Shown: one piece after another, positions 1 to 9,341 of the stretch
Numbering within the stretch: the stretch's first letter is position 1
How the letters are laid out: each line of letters starts with the position of its first letter
NCBI RefSeq assembly: GCF_013128195.2
Contig: NZ_CP053452.2
Span: 3,658,001 to 3,722,000, forward strand
Direction of reading: 5' to 3'
DNA: 64,000 nt
DNA from: Frigoriglobus tundricola
GTDB lineage: Bacteria > Planctomycetota > Planctomycetia > Gemmatales > Gemmataceae
Notes under the pieces: model-generated
What the model was told of the DNA's origin: nothing
Database searches by the model: none
Seen by the model: only the letters and a program-made list of their open reading frames with translations
Made by a program: the position numbers and the translations under genes

Positions 1-2160
1 ATCGTCGTCCTCGGCAGCCACGAAATCTTCCACAAGGATCTGCTCCCGCCCGGCGTGAAGGTGCAGACGCGCTCCAGCCGGCAGATCGAGTCGCGGGCCA
101 TCGACACGTTCCTCGACCTCAACGACGGCGACTACGTCGTTCACGTCGCGCACGGCATCGCCCGCTTCCGCGGGATGAAGATGCTGGAGAAAACGCGGGG
201 CCCGGAGCCCGGGGCGGGGAGCGAGGACGCGGCCCCCGAGTCCCCGGGCGGGTCCGCGTTCGAAGAGAACCTCATCCTCGAGTTCCGCGACGGCGTGTTC
301 CTGTACGTGCCGGCGACGCGGATCGACCTCGTTCAGAAGTACGTCGGCGGGTCGCAGACCGAGCCCGAGCTGTCGAAGCTCGGCGGCACCGCCTGGGCCC
401 GGAAGAAGGACCGCGTCTCCGAAGCCGTCCGCGACATGGCCGCGGACATGATCCAGATCCAGGCCGTGCGGCAGGCGGTGCCGGGGTTCCCGTTCCCGGC
501 GGACTCCGAGTGGCAGAAGGAGTTCGAGGCCGCGTTCCCGTACCAGGAGACGCCCGACCAGCTCTCCGCCATCAGCGAAGTGAAGGGCGATCTGGAAAAG
601 GCCAAGCCGATGGACCGGCTCATCTGCGGCGACGTGGGCTACGGCAAAACGGAGGTCGCCATCCGGGCGGCGTTCAAGGCGGTCGATAGCGGCAAGCAGG
701 TCGCGATCCTCGTGCCGACGACGGTCCTCGCGGAGCAGCACTACCGCACCTTCAGTCAGCGGTTCGCCGAGTACCCGTTCGTGGTCGATGTCGTGAACCG
801 GTTCAAGGGCGGGGCGAAGCAGAAAGAAACGCTCAAGAAGGTCGCGAGCGGCGAAATCGACGTGATCGTCGGCACGCACCGGCTGCTCTCGAAGGACGTG
901 AAGTTCAAAGACCTCGGGCTGGTGGTGATCGACGAGGAGCAGCGGTTCGGCGTGGAGCACAAGGAGCGGCTGAAGATGCTCCGCGCGATGGTGGACGTGC
1001 TCACCATGACGGCGACGCCGATCCCGCGCACGCTGCACGCGTCGCTGCTGGGCATCCGCGAGATCAGCAACCTCGAAACGCCGCCCGCGGACCGGCAGCC
1101 GGTGGAGACGCGCATCCACCGGTGGGACGACCAGCTCATCCGCGGCGCGATCCTGCGCGAGATGAACCGCGGCGGGCAGGTGTACTTCGTTCACAACCGG
1201 GTGCAGGACATTTACGACATCGCCACGAAGATCAAGATCCTCGTGCCGGAAGCGAAGGTGACCGTCGGGCACGGGCAGATGGACGCGCACGACCTGGAAA
1301 AGGCGATGGTGGCGTTTGTCCGCAAGGACGCCGACATTCTGGTGGCGACGACGATCATCGAGAGCGGACTGGACATACCGAACGCGAACACCATCTTCAT
1401 CGACGAGGCCGACATGTACGGCCTCGCCGACCTGCACCAGTTGCGGGGCCGCGTGGGCCGGTCGAAGAACCGCGCGTACGCGTACCTCATCGTGAACCCG
1501 CTGAAGCTCCTGAACCCGACCGCGCAGCGGCGGCTGAAGGCCATTGAGGAGTTCACCGAACTCGGGGCCGGGTTCAAGATCGCGATGCGGGACCTGGAGA
1601 TTCGCGGGGCGGGGAACATTCTCGGCGCGGAGCAGAGCGGGCACATCGCGGCCATCGGCTACGAACTCTACTGTCAGCTCCTGGAAAACGCGGTCCGGGC
1701 CCTGAAGCAGCAGCCGCCGAAGGTGCCGGTGGAGGTGAACGTCGATCTGCCGTGGCCGTCCTACCTGCCGCGCGACTATGTGCCGGGCCAGAAGCTCCGC
1801 ATCGAGGTGTACCGCCGCCTCGCCCGGCTCCGCGACCCGGCCAAGCTGGCGGACTTCCGGCAGGAACTCCGCGACCGCTACGGCCCGTACCCGGAGCCGG
1901 TGGAGTGGCTGCTCCGCACCACCGAGATCCGGCTGCTGTGCGTGAAGTGGCAGGTGTCGAGTGTTCACCGCGACAACCGCGATCTGATTTTCAATTACCG
2001 CAGCCGGGAGCGCGCGCAGCAACTCGTCGCAGCGAGCAAGGGCCGCATGAAGATCGTGGACGACAAGAGCATCTACATGCGCCTGCGCCCCGACGACAAG
2101 GACGACGCGGAGGGGTTGTACAAGCTGCTGGTGGGGACGCTGAAGACGAACGCGGTCTGA
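1..2160 (+). CDS. mfd: Transcription-repair coupling factor Mfd, C-terminal part
   Basis: The frame is open from the first base, so the gene starts upstream; 719 codons of the C-terminal part are present. Mfd is a cytoplasmic ATP-dependent DNA translocase that removes RNA polymerase stalled at lesions and recruits UvrA. Counting from the window edge, the RNA polymerase-interacting region (DGDYVVHVAHGIARF) lies near residues 40-60. The helicase core follows with Walker A GDVGYGKTE near 210, the DEEQRFG box near 311 and TATPIPRT near 337. The second RecA-like domain includes GLDIPNANT and QLRGRVGRS, and the TRCF C-terminal domain fills the last 170 residues. RecG shares the helicase motifs but lacks this N-terminal box and C-terminal domain. 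The stop TGA is at 2158-2160. Confidence 0.95.
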   Translation: MVVLGSHEIFHKDLLPPGVKVQTRSSRQIESRAIDTFLDLNDGDYVVHVAHGIARFRGMKMLEKTRGPEPGAGSEDAAPESPGGSAFEENLILEFRDGVFLYVPATRIDLVQKYVGGSQTEPELSKLGGTAWARKKDRVSEAVRDMAADMIQIQAVRQAVPGFPFPADSEWQKEFEAAFPYQETPDQLSAISEVKGDLEKAKPMDRLICGDVGYGKTEVAIRAAFKAVDSGKQVAILVPTTVLAEQHYRTFSQRFAEYPFVVDVVNRFKGGAKQKETLKKVASGEIDVIVGTHRLLSKDVKFKDLGLVVIDEEQRFGVEHKERLKMLRAMVDVLTMTATPIPRTLHASLLGIREISNLETPPADRQPVETRIHRWDDQLIRGAILREMNRGGQVYFVHNRVQDIYDIATKIKILVPEAKVTVGHGQMDAHDLEKAMVAFVRKDADILVATTIIESGLDIPNANTIFIDEADMYGLADLHQLRGRVGRSKNRAYAYLIVNPLKLLNPTAQRRLKAIEEFTELGAGFKIAMRDLEIRGAGNILGAEQSGHIAAIGYELYCQLLENAVRALKQQPPKVPVEVNVDLPWPSYLPRDYVPGQKLRIEVYRRLARLRDPAKLADFRQELRDRYGPYPEPVEWLLRTTEIRLLCVKWQVSSVHRDNRDLIFNYRSRERAQQLVAASKGRMKIVDDKSIYMRLRPDDKDDAEGLYKLLVGTLKTNAV

Positions 2161-2183
2161 ACGCAAGTCGATGGCGGGTCGCG

Positions 2184-2552
2184 ATGACGCGAACATTACA
2201 TTTCTGTGATGATGGCGAGCCGGTCCCAGGAGTCGTTACGCTCGATGGTCAAGAAGCCCCGCCCTGGGAGGTGGCCGAAGCCCGTCTTCTCGAAATGCGC
2301 GACGGCGAAAGTCTCTCGTTCGAGACGGAAGGCGATGCGTGGCTCATCGTGCTTCACATTGCCGAGTACGGGTACCTCATATCGGGCTGCGAACGAGGCG
2401 AGGTGAATTACTTCACCCTAGTTGAGCGGGCACGGGGCGATGAGCCCGTGACCGCTTTTGATGGGGGCGATACGCGAGTCTTCGTGCGGTACGCGTTCGT
2501 CACGCAATCACTTCTCCTGAAAGCACTCAAAACGGTAGCCGTTCACAGGTGA
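2184..2552 (+). pseudogene. Small protein of unknown function, 3' end replaced by IS66 element
   Basis: ATG at 2184, 24 nt after mfd. The frame gives 122 aa: a small acidic alpha/beta-type protein beginning MTRTLHFCDDGEPVPG. It has the size and composition of bacterial immunity-type or DUF proteins, but I do not recognise a family. The last five codons (VAVHR) and the stop are read from the terminal inverted repeat of the IS66 element that starts at 2535, so the native C-terminus is lost. Joining base 2534 to base 4133 across the element continues the frame for 23 codons (YYLTGKRDRECEWVPESD...), which looks like a natural ending. That supports insertional truncation, though the target duplication is imperfect. 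Calling it a truncated gene is an inference. Confidence 0.55.
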
Positions 2553-2554
2553 GA

Positions 2555-2586
2555 CGTCGGCATATCAGCGAATTGATATGCCGACG
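2555..2586 (-). terminator. Hairpin at 3' end of IS66 copy A1
   Basis: Perfect 13-bp stem CGTCGGCATATCA with a 6-nt loop, just inside the right end of the element and 18 bp beyond the transposase stop. It lacks a U-tract. It probably ends or insulates transposase transcription. The same hairpin is at 25968-25999 in the second copy. Confidence 0.5.
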
Positions 2587-2603
2587 CCGTGAGGGAATTC
2601 GGA

Positions 2604-4022
2604 TTAGGCCGGGAGCAGTGTCGGTGCCGGCTCGCCATTGCGGTGTGCGCGGATGGCGTCGGTGAGGAATGCCAATACGTTGCGGTTCTGCCGGCGGCAC
2701 GAGGCGAGGACCGTCAAGATGCGTTCCACGAATCGGCTCCCGCGTTCGCTGTCGGTCCCGAAGCTGGTTTTGCGCCAGCACACCGCGTGGCGCACCTCGC
2801 GCTCGGCCGCGTTGTTGGTCGGTTCCACACCGACGACCCGCGCGAACGTCCACAACGACGCCTCGACGGCCAACAGGTCGCCGCAGGTGGCGGCGGTCTT
2901 GGCGCAGCCGCACGCAGCCCCGGTCCGCAGGTGCTCGCCGATCTGGTGACGCAATTCGGGGACGTAGTTCGATCGGAATGTGGACCGCGCGAGGGTTCCG
3001 TCCCGGACCCGATACCAATGCTCGAACAAGGCGTCCGAACTCGCCAACAGAGCCGCACCGATCGCCGTCCCGGAACCGCCGCGGTCGATCATCGCCTGGA
3101 AATCGCGACGCAGGTGCGCCCAGCACAGCTGGCGCGTGTGCTTGGAAAGGTGCGTGTACACCGGATACCGGTCGGTCGTGTGGACGGCCGTCGAGCCCGC
3201 TCGCAGATCATCGAAGGCGCTTCGGCCCCGGGTCTTTCGGATCAGGAAGGCCACCACGAACGTGGTCACGGCCACCCACAACCAGGCCCGCTTGCGGCCT
3301 TGGGTCCAGCCGGTCTCGTCCACGTTGGCCGGTTGTCCGCGGGTGTAGATCAGGGCGTCCTCGGCCACCGGCTTCAACGCCTCCGCGGTTCGGTGCTGGA
3401 GCTTGCACACCATCGCCGGGCTCAGGGGCAGGCCGAACAGGTCGGCGAACAATTGGCTCGTGCCGCGCTTGCCCAGGCGGCACGAGCCGGTGAGCACCGC
3501 GGCCACCGCCTGAGCCCGGGGTCCGTATCCGGTCGCCGCCTCGGCCGGCACCGTCGCCGCGGTCGTCGTGCCGCAGTGCGGGCACCGGAGCCGGTGGCAC
3601 CGATACTCGGTGACGTGAGGCGTGATGACGGGGATCTCGTGGACCTGATGAACGGCCGGTTGTGGGTCGTCCCCGGTCAACGGGTGCGCACAGTCCCGGC
3701 ACGTGGACGGCTTAAGTGCCCGGATCTCATCGGGCGGCAGCAGGGTGCGTTCGGCTTTGGGGTGCCCCGGTTGCCCGCCTCGTCTCTTGCCCGAGGGCGG
3801 CTTGGGCGGGGCCGGTTTCACGTGCGGGGCGTCGGACGAAGGGGGCTTGGACGAGTTGGTGGAGTTCTGGTTGAGACGGGCCTCGAGTTCCGCGACGCGG
3901 GTGGTGAGCCCGGTGACCTGGGCGGTGAGTTCGGCAATCGTGGCCTCAAGAATGCGGATATACGCCACGACCTGTGGGGGCAGGTCGCTCGGGAGTTCCG
4001 GCGGTTGAGGGACAGGCGTCAT
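2604..4022 (-). CDS. IS66-family transposase (copy A1)
   Basis: 472 aa. The N-terminus has a proline-rich start and a coiled coil (about residues 20-55, IAELTAQVTGL...AELEARL). A basic GKRRGGQPGHP segment follows, then the IS66 zinc-binding region with CRDC near 107 and CPHCG near 145. The DDE catalytic domain shows NVDETGW near 235, TTDRYPVYTHL near 275 and PTNNAAEREVRHAV near 390, the three blocks that carry the IS66 acidic residues. Start ATG at 4020-4022. All motifs are intact, so it is probably functional. It is identical to the protein at 24532-25950, which points to recent transposition or duplication. Confidence 0.92.
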   Translation of the reverse strand: MTPVPQPPELPSDLPPQVVAYIRILEATIAELTAQVTGLTTRVAELEARLNQNSTNSSKPPSSDAPHVKPAPPKPPSGKRRGGQPGHPKAERTLLPPDEIRALKPSTCRDCAHPLTGDDPQPAVHQVHEIPVITPHVTEYRCHRLRCPHCGTTTAATVPAEAATGYGPRAQAVAAVLTGSCRLGKRGTSQLFADLFGLPLSPAMVCKLQHRTAEALKPVAEDALIYTRGQPANVDETGWTQGRKRAWLWVAVTTFVVAFLIRKTRGRSAFDDLRAGSTAVHTTDRYPVYTHLSKHTRQLCWAHLRRDFQAMIDRGGSGTAIGAALLASSDALFEHWYRVRDGTLARSTFRSNYVPELRHQIGEHLRTGAACGCAKTAATCGDLLAVEASLWTFARVVGVEPTNNAAEREVRHAVCWRKTSFGTDSERGSRFVERILTVLASCRRQNRNVLAFLTDAIRAHRNGEPAPTLLPA

Positions 4023-4125
4023 CGCGTCCGTTCAATTACGGAAGACGGGTATGTGAGGCAACCACTCACGGACCTCATGCAAAAAGCCCTGAAAAACGCA
4101 GGGCCAGTCTCCTGTGAACGGTTAC

Positions 4126-4682
4126 CGAAACGTATTACTTGACTGGCAAGCGGGATCGTGAGTGTGAATGGGTGCCTGAGAGCGATGCGGTATACGATTA
4201 AACAGAAGAGCTGTTCGTGTGGTCCGCTGGCCCGCGAGCGCTCGCGACACCCTGGCGTAGGTGCCGGGGGTGTTCCGTGGCGACACGTACCGCCAAGCCC
4301 CGCTCGCGGAGCGAGCGGGCCACACCCCGTGCCATGAGCCGGTTATAGATGCAATGGGGCTTCGGGAGAACGGGCCGGTTCGAGATGCCCCAGAGGACAG
4401 GTTTTCACACCCGGCGGCGCCGACCGCCGGTTCGTCCCGCCTTTGCGGCGGAGAGCCCCGACAAGGGAACCCAATAACCCAACGGCGCATGCCCGACCAC
4501 GCCGAATACAACATTACGTCATTCGGGTTACGATCTTGCCGAACCGCAGTAAAATTTGCCCTCTTGTTGGCACCGCGGACAGCAGTCGGGCGGAAGTCAC
4601 TCGTCGCTGTCGCCTGGCTTCTCGATCGCCTGCCCGAGCTTCACGCGAGCGAGTTACAAGACGATCCAACAAAATCAGCTTC
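4126..4682. other. 557-bp stretch without a convincing gene
   Basis: Between the IS66 right end and the FGE gene I see no reading frame with protein-like composition. The first 76 bases (4133-4208) continue the interrupted frame of the 2184 gene if the IS is removed. A perfect 9-bp hairpin (CCCGCTCGC, loop GGA) lies at 4299-4319 without a U-tract. The rest appears non-coding. Confidence 0.4.
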
Positions 4683-5639
4683 TCAGCCCAAGTGGATACA
4701 GACCCGAAAACCGATGTCGTAGAGGCGGGCCGACGCGCGCCGGAAGCGCGCCGCCGCACGGCAGCCGTCCGACGTGCCGAACCAGCTCCCGCCGCGCAGC
4801 ACGCGCTCACTTCGGTTCGATTCTTTTTGAGTGACACACGGGTCCGTCTGGTCGGCGCCCGAATAGGGTCCGTACCAGTCCGCACACCACTCACACACGT
4901 TCCCGTGCGTGTCGTGCAGCCCCCACGGGTTCGCCGGGAAGGAGCCCACGTCCGTCGTCCCGTCCCGGTACATCTCGAGCGGCGACCCGTTCCACAACAT
5001 GTACCCGTAATTCACCAGGTCCATGTTCACCGCGTCCCCGAAGTGGTACTCGGTCGTCGTCCCGGCGCGGCACGCGCACTCCCACTCGGCCTCCGTCGGC
5101 AACCGCACCGTCGCGCGCCCCTTCTGAGCCTTACTGAGCTTCGCGCAGAACTTCTGACAGTCGGCGTACGACACCTGCTCGACCGGCTTGTTCGGCCCCT
5201 TGAAGTGGCTCGGCTCGGTCCCCATTACTGCCTTCCACTGCGCCTGTGTTACGGGGGTAACACCCATGAACCAGCCGCGCGTCAGCGTCACCCGGTGAAC
5301 CGGCTTCTCGTTGTTCATAACCGAACCGCCCATCCGGAACGAGCCGGGCGGAACGAACGCCCCCGTCAGCGGCACCCCGCCGGGAAGGGCGAGCGTGTGC
5401 CGCGGCACGCATGGCACCACGCCCGCGCCCAGCAGCGCCACCACCCGCGCCTGCCAGTCGGCGCGCCCCGGGTGCGCGTCCGGTTCGCAGCAGGTGGCCA
5501 GGAGCTTCCGGTGCAGGCGCAGCAGCTCGGCCCGGCGCGGGTCGTCGTTCTCCTCTAACCAGTCCGCCAGCACGAGCCACCGCGCCTCTTCCAGCGGGTC
5601 GGCCACGATCCCCGCCAGCAGCGCGTCGAGCGTGTTCAT
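4683..5639 (-). CDS. TIGR02996 domain fused to a formylglycine-generating-enzyme (SUMF1) domain
   Basis: 318 aa, ATG at 5639. Residues 1-45 (DALLAGIVADPLEEARWLVL...EENDDPRRAELLRLH) match the TIGR02996 domain, common in Gemmata and myxobacterial paralogues. Residues about 90-318 form an FGE-sulfatase domain: GSFRMGG near the start, PVTQAQWKAVMG, RLPTEAEWECACRAGT, GLHDTHGNVCEWCADWYG and RVLRGGSW. True FGEs oxidise a sulfatase cysteine to formylglycine. Many bacterial members with this fold do something else, and the catalytic cysteine pair was not verified here, so enzyme activity is uncertain. No signal peptide is visible. It stands alone, reading away from the sigma gene at 5795. Confidence 0.85.
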   Translation of the reverse strand: MNTLDALLAGIVADPLEEARWLVLADWLEENDDPRRAELLRLHRKLLATCCEPDAHPGRADWQARVVALLGAGVVPCVPRHTLALPGGVPLTGAFVPPGSFRMGGSVMNNEKPVHRVTLTRGWFMGVTPVTQAQWKAVMGTEPSHFKGPNKPVEQVSYADCQKFCAKLSKAQKGRATVRLPTEAEWECACRAGTTTEYHFGDAVNMDLVNYGYMLWNGSPLEMYRDGTTDVGSFPANPWGLHDTHGNVCEWCADWYGPYSGADQTDPCVTQKESNRSERVLRGGSWFGTSDGCRAAARFRRASARLYDIGFRVCIHLG

Positions 5640-5794
5640 CGGCACCCCTCGGAACGTGCCCAGAGTAGCCGACCGACGGCGCCGTGTCACCGGCGCGCCG
5701 AGACCTCCTCCGGGGCGTGACCGAATTCTTGAATGCGGCGGGCCGTTTGCGGGATCATGATGGGTGAGCACGGCCGTTCGCCCGCGAGATCCCG

Positions 5795-6442
5795 ATGCCG
5801 CCCGACGAACTGATCCGGTTACTCCACGCCACCTATGCCGCCCCCTACGAAGGGGTGTCGGACGCCGACCTGCTCGGCCGGTGCGCGGCCGGGAAGGACG
5901 ATGCGGCGTTCGAGCTGCTGCTGCGGCGCCACGCGAACATGGTCTGGCGCGTGTGCCGGTCGGTGGTTCACGACGCCCACGCGGCGGAGGACGCGTTCCA
6001 GGCCACGTTTCTCGTTCTGGCCTGCAAGCCGGACGCACCGCGCCCGCCGGAGCAGGTCGGGGCGTGGCTCTACGGGGTCGCGTGTCGTATCGCGCGGCAG
6101 GCGCGACGGACCGACGGCCGGCGCGCGATGCGCGACGTCCGCGCCGGTTCGGCCCGACTCACCGGGTCGCCCGATCCAGTGCCGGACGATCTGCCGGCAC
6201 TCATCGATTCGGTTCTGCTCGGGTTGCCCGAACGCTACCGCGCCACGGTGGTGCTGTGCGACCTCGAAGGGCGCTCGCGCAGGGACGCGGCGGCCCAACT
6301 GGGCTGGTCGGAGGGGCTGCTCTCGGGCCGACTGGCCCGCGCCCGGAAGCTCCTGGCGGACCGGCTCGCGAGGGCAGGACACGGTTTGCAAGCCGGGAAG
6401 GCGTGCGGTATCAAGGAAGGAGGAAATCGCCTGTGGAGATAA
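5795..6442 (+). pseudogene. ECF-subfamily sigma factor, 3' end cut by ISKra4-like element
   Basis: The frame gives 215 aa from ATG 5795. Region 2 lies at about 25-105 (DAAFELLLRRHANMVWRVCR, AEDAFQATFLVLA, VGAWLYGVACRIARQ). Region 4 lies at about 145-195 (LPALIDSVLLGLPERYRATV, RSRRDAAAQLGWSEGLLSGRL). This is the planctomycete ECF type whose members often carry a long C-terminal extension with WD40 or other repeats. Homology stops at LLADRLARAG, exactly where the inverted repeat of the ISKra4-like element begins (about 6375). The last 20 residues are read from the IS. No remainder of the gene is seen beyond the element at 8152. Regions 2 and 4 are complete, so a truncated sigma factor could still be made. 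Confidence 0.8.
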
Positions 6443-8151
6443 CCGCAAGTGCAAGGCAGGACAAGCCATGGCGAAAATCAAACTGACGCCCCAATTTCTC
6501 CAAGAGGCCCGTGAGTTGGCGACCCGGTGGGGAACAATCGCGGGCGAACGCGCGGCACGGGAGGCGGGTTCCGACCAACCGATGGACTTCGCGGACATGG
6601 AACAGTTCGCGGCGGTGGTTGCCGCGGGTCTGATCGAAGGAAGCATCACCGCCCTCCTGAAGCAACAAGCCCAGGCTCTGGCCGACGAACAGCCCTGCCC
6701 GGAGTGCGGGACACGCTGCCCCGTTGAGTACCAGAACCGACCACTAACCATCGAAAGCGGACAAGCCCTCCCACTTCACGAACCGGTGTGCCATTGTCCC
6801 CGATGCCGACGGGACTTTTTCCCCCCTGCGCACGAGTCTGCGACTGGACAACCACAGCTACAGCCCCACCGTCCGGAAGATGGTCGCTGAGGCCATGGGG
6901 CAGTTGCGCTCCGCCGAGCAGGCCACCTTCGCACTCAAACTCGCCAAGATCCCGATCAGTTCCCGCCACGTGCAGCGGCTCGCCCAAGAGATCGGCAACG
7001 AAATGGCTCACCAGCGGGACGACCAGGTGATCCAACAGCGCCGTCGGGAATTGCCCGTGCGGGTGAGCGCCACACCCGAGGTCGTTGCCGTCGAGGTGGA
7101 TGGTGGACGTCTGCGGACCCGGGCGCAGGGGTGTGGGCCGGGCGTGCATGAGGTCCAAGGCAAAGAGGAGAAAGTGGCCGCCCTGATGACGCTCAAGAGC
7201 CCGACGTTCGAGCACGACCCACAATCCGAACCGCCGCCCTCATTTCTCCAACCGCGTCGCGTGCGTCGTCTGGTGACGCAGATGAAGGGATTGGCGGGGG
7301 AGAACACGCCGGATCGTCCGGAAGACGCACCGGATCTTCAGGAACACGCAGTCGAAGAAGAGGAACCGGCGCCCCAACCGCCACCGTCTCAACCGCCTCC
7401 GCCGTCGAAGGCGGTGGACTACTCCGGTCGTCCCCAGCGACTGGTGCGCACGTGCGTGGCGAGTATGTCGTGCAGTGACCAGTTCGGCCCGATGATGGCG
7501 GCGGAAGCCCAGGAGCGCGACTTTTACCGCGCCCCGCGGAAAGCGTTCGTGGGCGACGGAGCGGAGTATAACTGGAGCATTCACCGCGGGTACTTCGCGG
7601 ACTTCGAGCCGATCACGGACTTTTTACACGCGTTGTGTTACGTCTACTTGGCGGCGTGGGCGGAGAGTGACACGGAGGCGCAACAGTGGTCGCTCTACGA
7701 GACGTGGCTGCGGGCCTGTTGGCAGGGTCGTGTTTCTGACGTGATCGCGGAGTTGGAAGGCGTTCAGCAGCGTGTGGGAATGCCACCGGATGGTGAGGAG
7801 TTGGACAAGAAGGATCCACGGCGCTTGGTGTCGGAGGCGTTGAGCTACCTGGGCAACAACCAACGTCGGATGGACTATCCGCGTTATCGACGCGAGGGGT
7901 TGCCGATCACCAGCAGTTGGGTGGAGTCGTTGGTGGGCGACTTCAACGCGCGGGTCAAGAGCCGACAGCAGTTCTGGAACCGACCCAAGGGGCCCGAACC
8001 CATCCTCCAGTTGCGCGCCGCCGTCCTCAGTGAGGACGAACGTCTCGACCGCTTCTTCGCACAGCGACCGGGCAATCCCCGCCGCGGACGAAAAGCGGCA
8101 TGACCGTTCGTCAAATTGGGCAGACCAAACTATACAGCAAACCGTGTCCTG
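6375..8151 (+). mobile_element. ISKra4-like insertion sequence
   Basis: Bounded by a perfect 15-bp inverted repeat, CAGGACACGGTTTGC at 6375-6389 and its complement at 8137-8151; similarity extends a few bases outward (GAGG/CCTC), so the true ends may be up to 4 bp further out. The length is about 1.78 kb. I see no target-site duplication. It encodes one transposase in two overlapping frames. The family call rests on the protein and is tentative. Confidence 0.75.
6468..8103 (+). CDS. ISKra4-like transposase in two frames (frameshift at T5C6)
   Basis: The first frame starts at ATG 6468 (MAKIKLTPQFLQEAR) and contains a zinc ribbon (CPECGTRCPVEY...CHCPRCRRDFF). It stops at 6888-6890. The rest lies in the +1 frame: LRTSLRLDNHSYSPTVRKMV leads into the DDE domain with VAVEVDGGRL, AFVGDGAEYNW, DFLHALCYVYLAAWAE and SWVESLVGDFNARVKSR. 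The frames can be joined only near 6816-6826, where TTTTTCCCCCC occurs. A +1 (or -2) slip there gives the smooth junction CRRDFFPLRTSLRL. Either this is programmed frameshifting, as in some IS families, or a homopolymer indel has killed the gene. The fused product would be about 544 aa. Confidence 0.75.
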
Positions 8152-8226
8152 GCCTCTCCTTACCCCCAGTTTGTGTCGAAGCCTCCCTCCTTTAGAGCAC
8201 TGAGCCCGGGGGTGAAGTGAGTCTTC

Positions 8227-8289
8227 GAGCGCAACTCCGGGCGACCCACCCGATTTGAATGTCCGCATCGGATGCCCGGGGTTGCGCTC
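8227..8289. terminator. Long imperfect hairpin between ISKra4-like element and cysK
   Basis: Arms 8227-8242 (GAGCGCAACTCCGGGC) and 8274-8289 are complementary over 16 bp with one G-U pair; the 31-nt spacer holds a second small hairpin (CCGAT/ATCGG). It lies 60 bp beyond the cysK stop on the minus strand and is a plausible cysK terminator. No T-run is present. Confidence 0.4.
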
Positions 8290-8348
8290 CGCCCACGGGC
8301 TCACACCGATCGCCCTCTCCGAGGGCTCATGGACCCGAGAAGGCCGGC

Positions 8349-9341
8349 TCACTCCTGCGGGTACAGCGCCGTACTCAGGTAACGTTCGCCGAGGTCCGGC
8401 AGCACGACCACGATCACCTTGCCCGCGTTCTCGGGCCGGTGCGCGAGCTTCACCGCGGCGGTCGCGGCGGCGCCACAGGAGATGCCGCACAGCATCCCCT
8501 CTTCCTTCGCCAGCCGCCGGCCCATCTCGAACGCCTCGTCGTCGGTCACCTGAACGATTTCGTCGATGATCGCGCAGTTCAGCACGTCCGGGATGAAGCC
8601 CGCCCCGATGCCCTGGATCTTGTGCGGCCCGAGCGGCTTCACCTGGTCCCTCGGGACGCCCTGCACGATGTGCTGCGTCAGCACCGGGCTCTGCGTCGGT
8701 TCCACCGCCACGCACTTCACGGAGGGCTTGCGACTCTTGAGCACCTCGCCGCACCCGGTGATCGTCCCGCCGGTGCCCACGCCGCACACCAGAATGTCGA
8801 TGGTGCCGCCGGTCGCGCGCCAGATCTCCTCGGCCGTCGTCTTGCGGTGGATCTCGGGGTTGGCCGGGTTCTTGAACTGTTGCGGGATGAACGCGTGCGG
8901 CTCGCTGCCGTGCTCCTGATAGAGCTTCATCGCTTCCGAGACCGCGCCCTTCATGCCGAGTTCGCGCGGCGTGAGGATCAGTTTCGCGCCGAGCGCCTTC
9001 AACAGCCGCTGCCGCTCGAGCGACATGCTTTCGGGCATCGTCACGGTGAGCTTGTAGCCGCGGGCGGCGCAGGTGAACGCCAGCCCGATACCAGTGTTGC
9101 CGCTGGTCGGCTCGACGATCATCGTTTCCGGCTTGATCTTCCCGGCCCTTTCGGCCGCGTCGATCATGGCCACGCCGATGCGGTCCTTCACGGACCACAG
9201 CGGGTTGAAGTTCTCCAGTTTGCCGATGACGATGGCCCTGGCGTCGCCCACCACGCGGCGGAGCTTGATGCAGGGCGTGTTGCCGAAGGTCTGCGTGATA
9301 TCGTCGTAAACGTGCCCGCGGAAGGTGGTATCGGTGGTCAT
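8349..9341 (-). CDS. cysK: Cysteine synthase A (O-acetylserine sulfhydrylase)
   Basis: 330 aa. A cytoplasmic PLP enzyme of fold type II that makes L-cysteine from O-acetyl-L-serine and sulfide. The sequence shows [11 protein letters not shown] with the Schiff-base lysine at residue 52, the substrate loop [12 protein letters not shown], the phosphate-cup [16 protein letters not shown] and the C-terminal [15 protein letters not shown]. The start ATG at 9341 ([14 protein letters not shown]) gives the usual family length; the open frame upstream of it is not homologous. Cystathionine beta-synthase is excluded by length and lack of CBS domains. It is transcribed alone. CysK and CysM cannot be firmly separated by eye, but the SGNTG context and C-terminus fit CysK. 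Confidence 0.93.
   Translation of the reverse strand: MTTDTTFRGHVYDDITQTFGNTPCIKLRRVVGDARAIVIGKLENFNPLWSVKDRIGVAMIDAAERAGKIKPETMIVEPTSGNTGIGLAFTCAARGYKLTVTMPESMSLERQRLLKALGAKLILTPRELGMKGAVSEAMKLYQEHGSEPHAFIPQQFKNPANPEIHRKTTAEEIWRATGGTIDILVCGVGTGGTITGCGEVLKSRKPSVKCVAVEPTQSPVLTQHIVQGVPRDQVKPLGPHKIQGIGAGFIPDVLNCAIIDEIVQVTDDEAFEMGRRLAKEEGMLCGISCGAAATAAVKLAHRPENAGKVIVVVLPDLGERYLSTALYPQE

Larger units (their letters stand above)
2535..4125 (-). mobile_element. IS66-family element, copy A1 (ISBst12-like, single transposase)
   Basis: 1591-bp element with terminal inverted repeats GTAGCCGTTCACAGG (2535-2549) and, read inward from the other end, GTAACCGTTCACAGG (4111-4125). It has one transposase gene and no tnpA/tnpB, as in the ISBst12 group of IS66. 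Its transposase is identical to that of the copy at 24429-26019. Unlike that copy, the flanks are not a perfect 8-bp duplication: left TCAAAACG, right CGAAACGT. The nearest match is 7 bp with one mismatch (CAAAACG/CGAAACG). Confidence 0.9.

Noticed and set aside
4299-4319. Hairpin CCCGCTCGC-GGA-GCGAGCGGG as a terminator
   Set aside because: No gene ends nearby in a suitable orientation and no U-tract follows; mentioned only as a structure.
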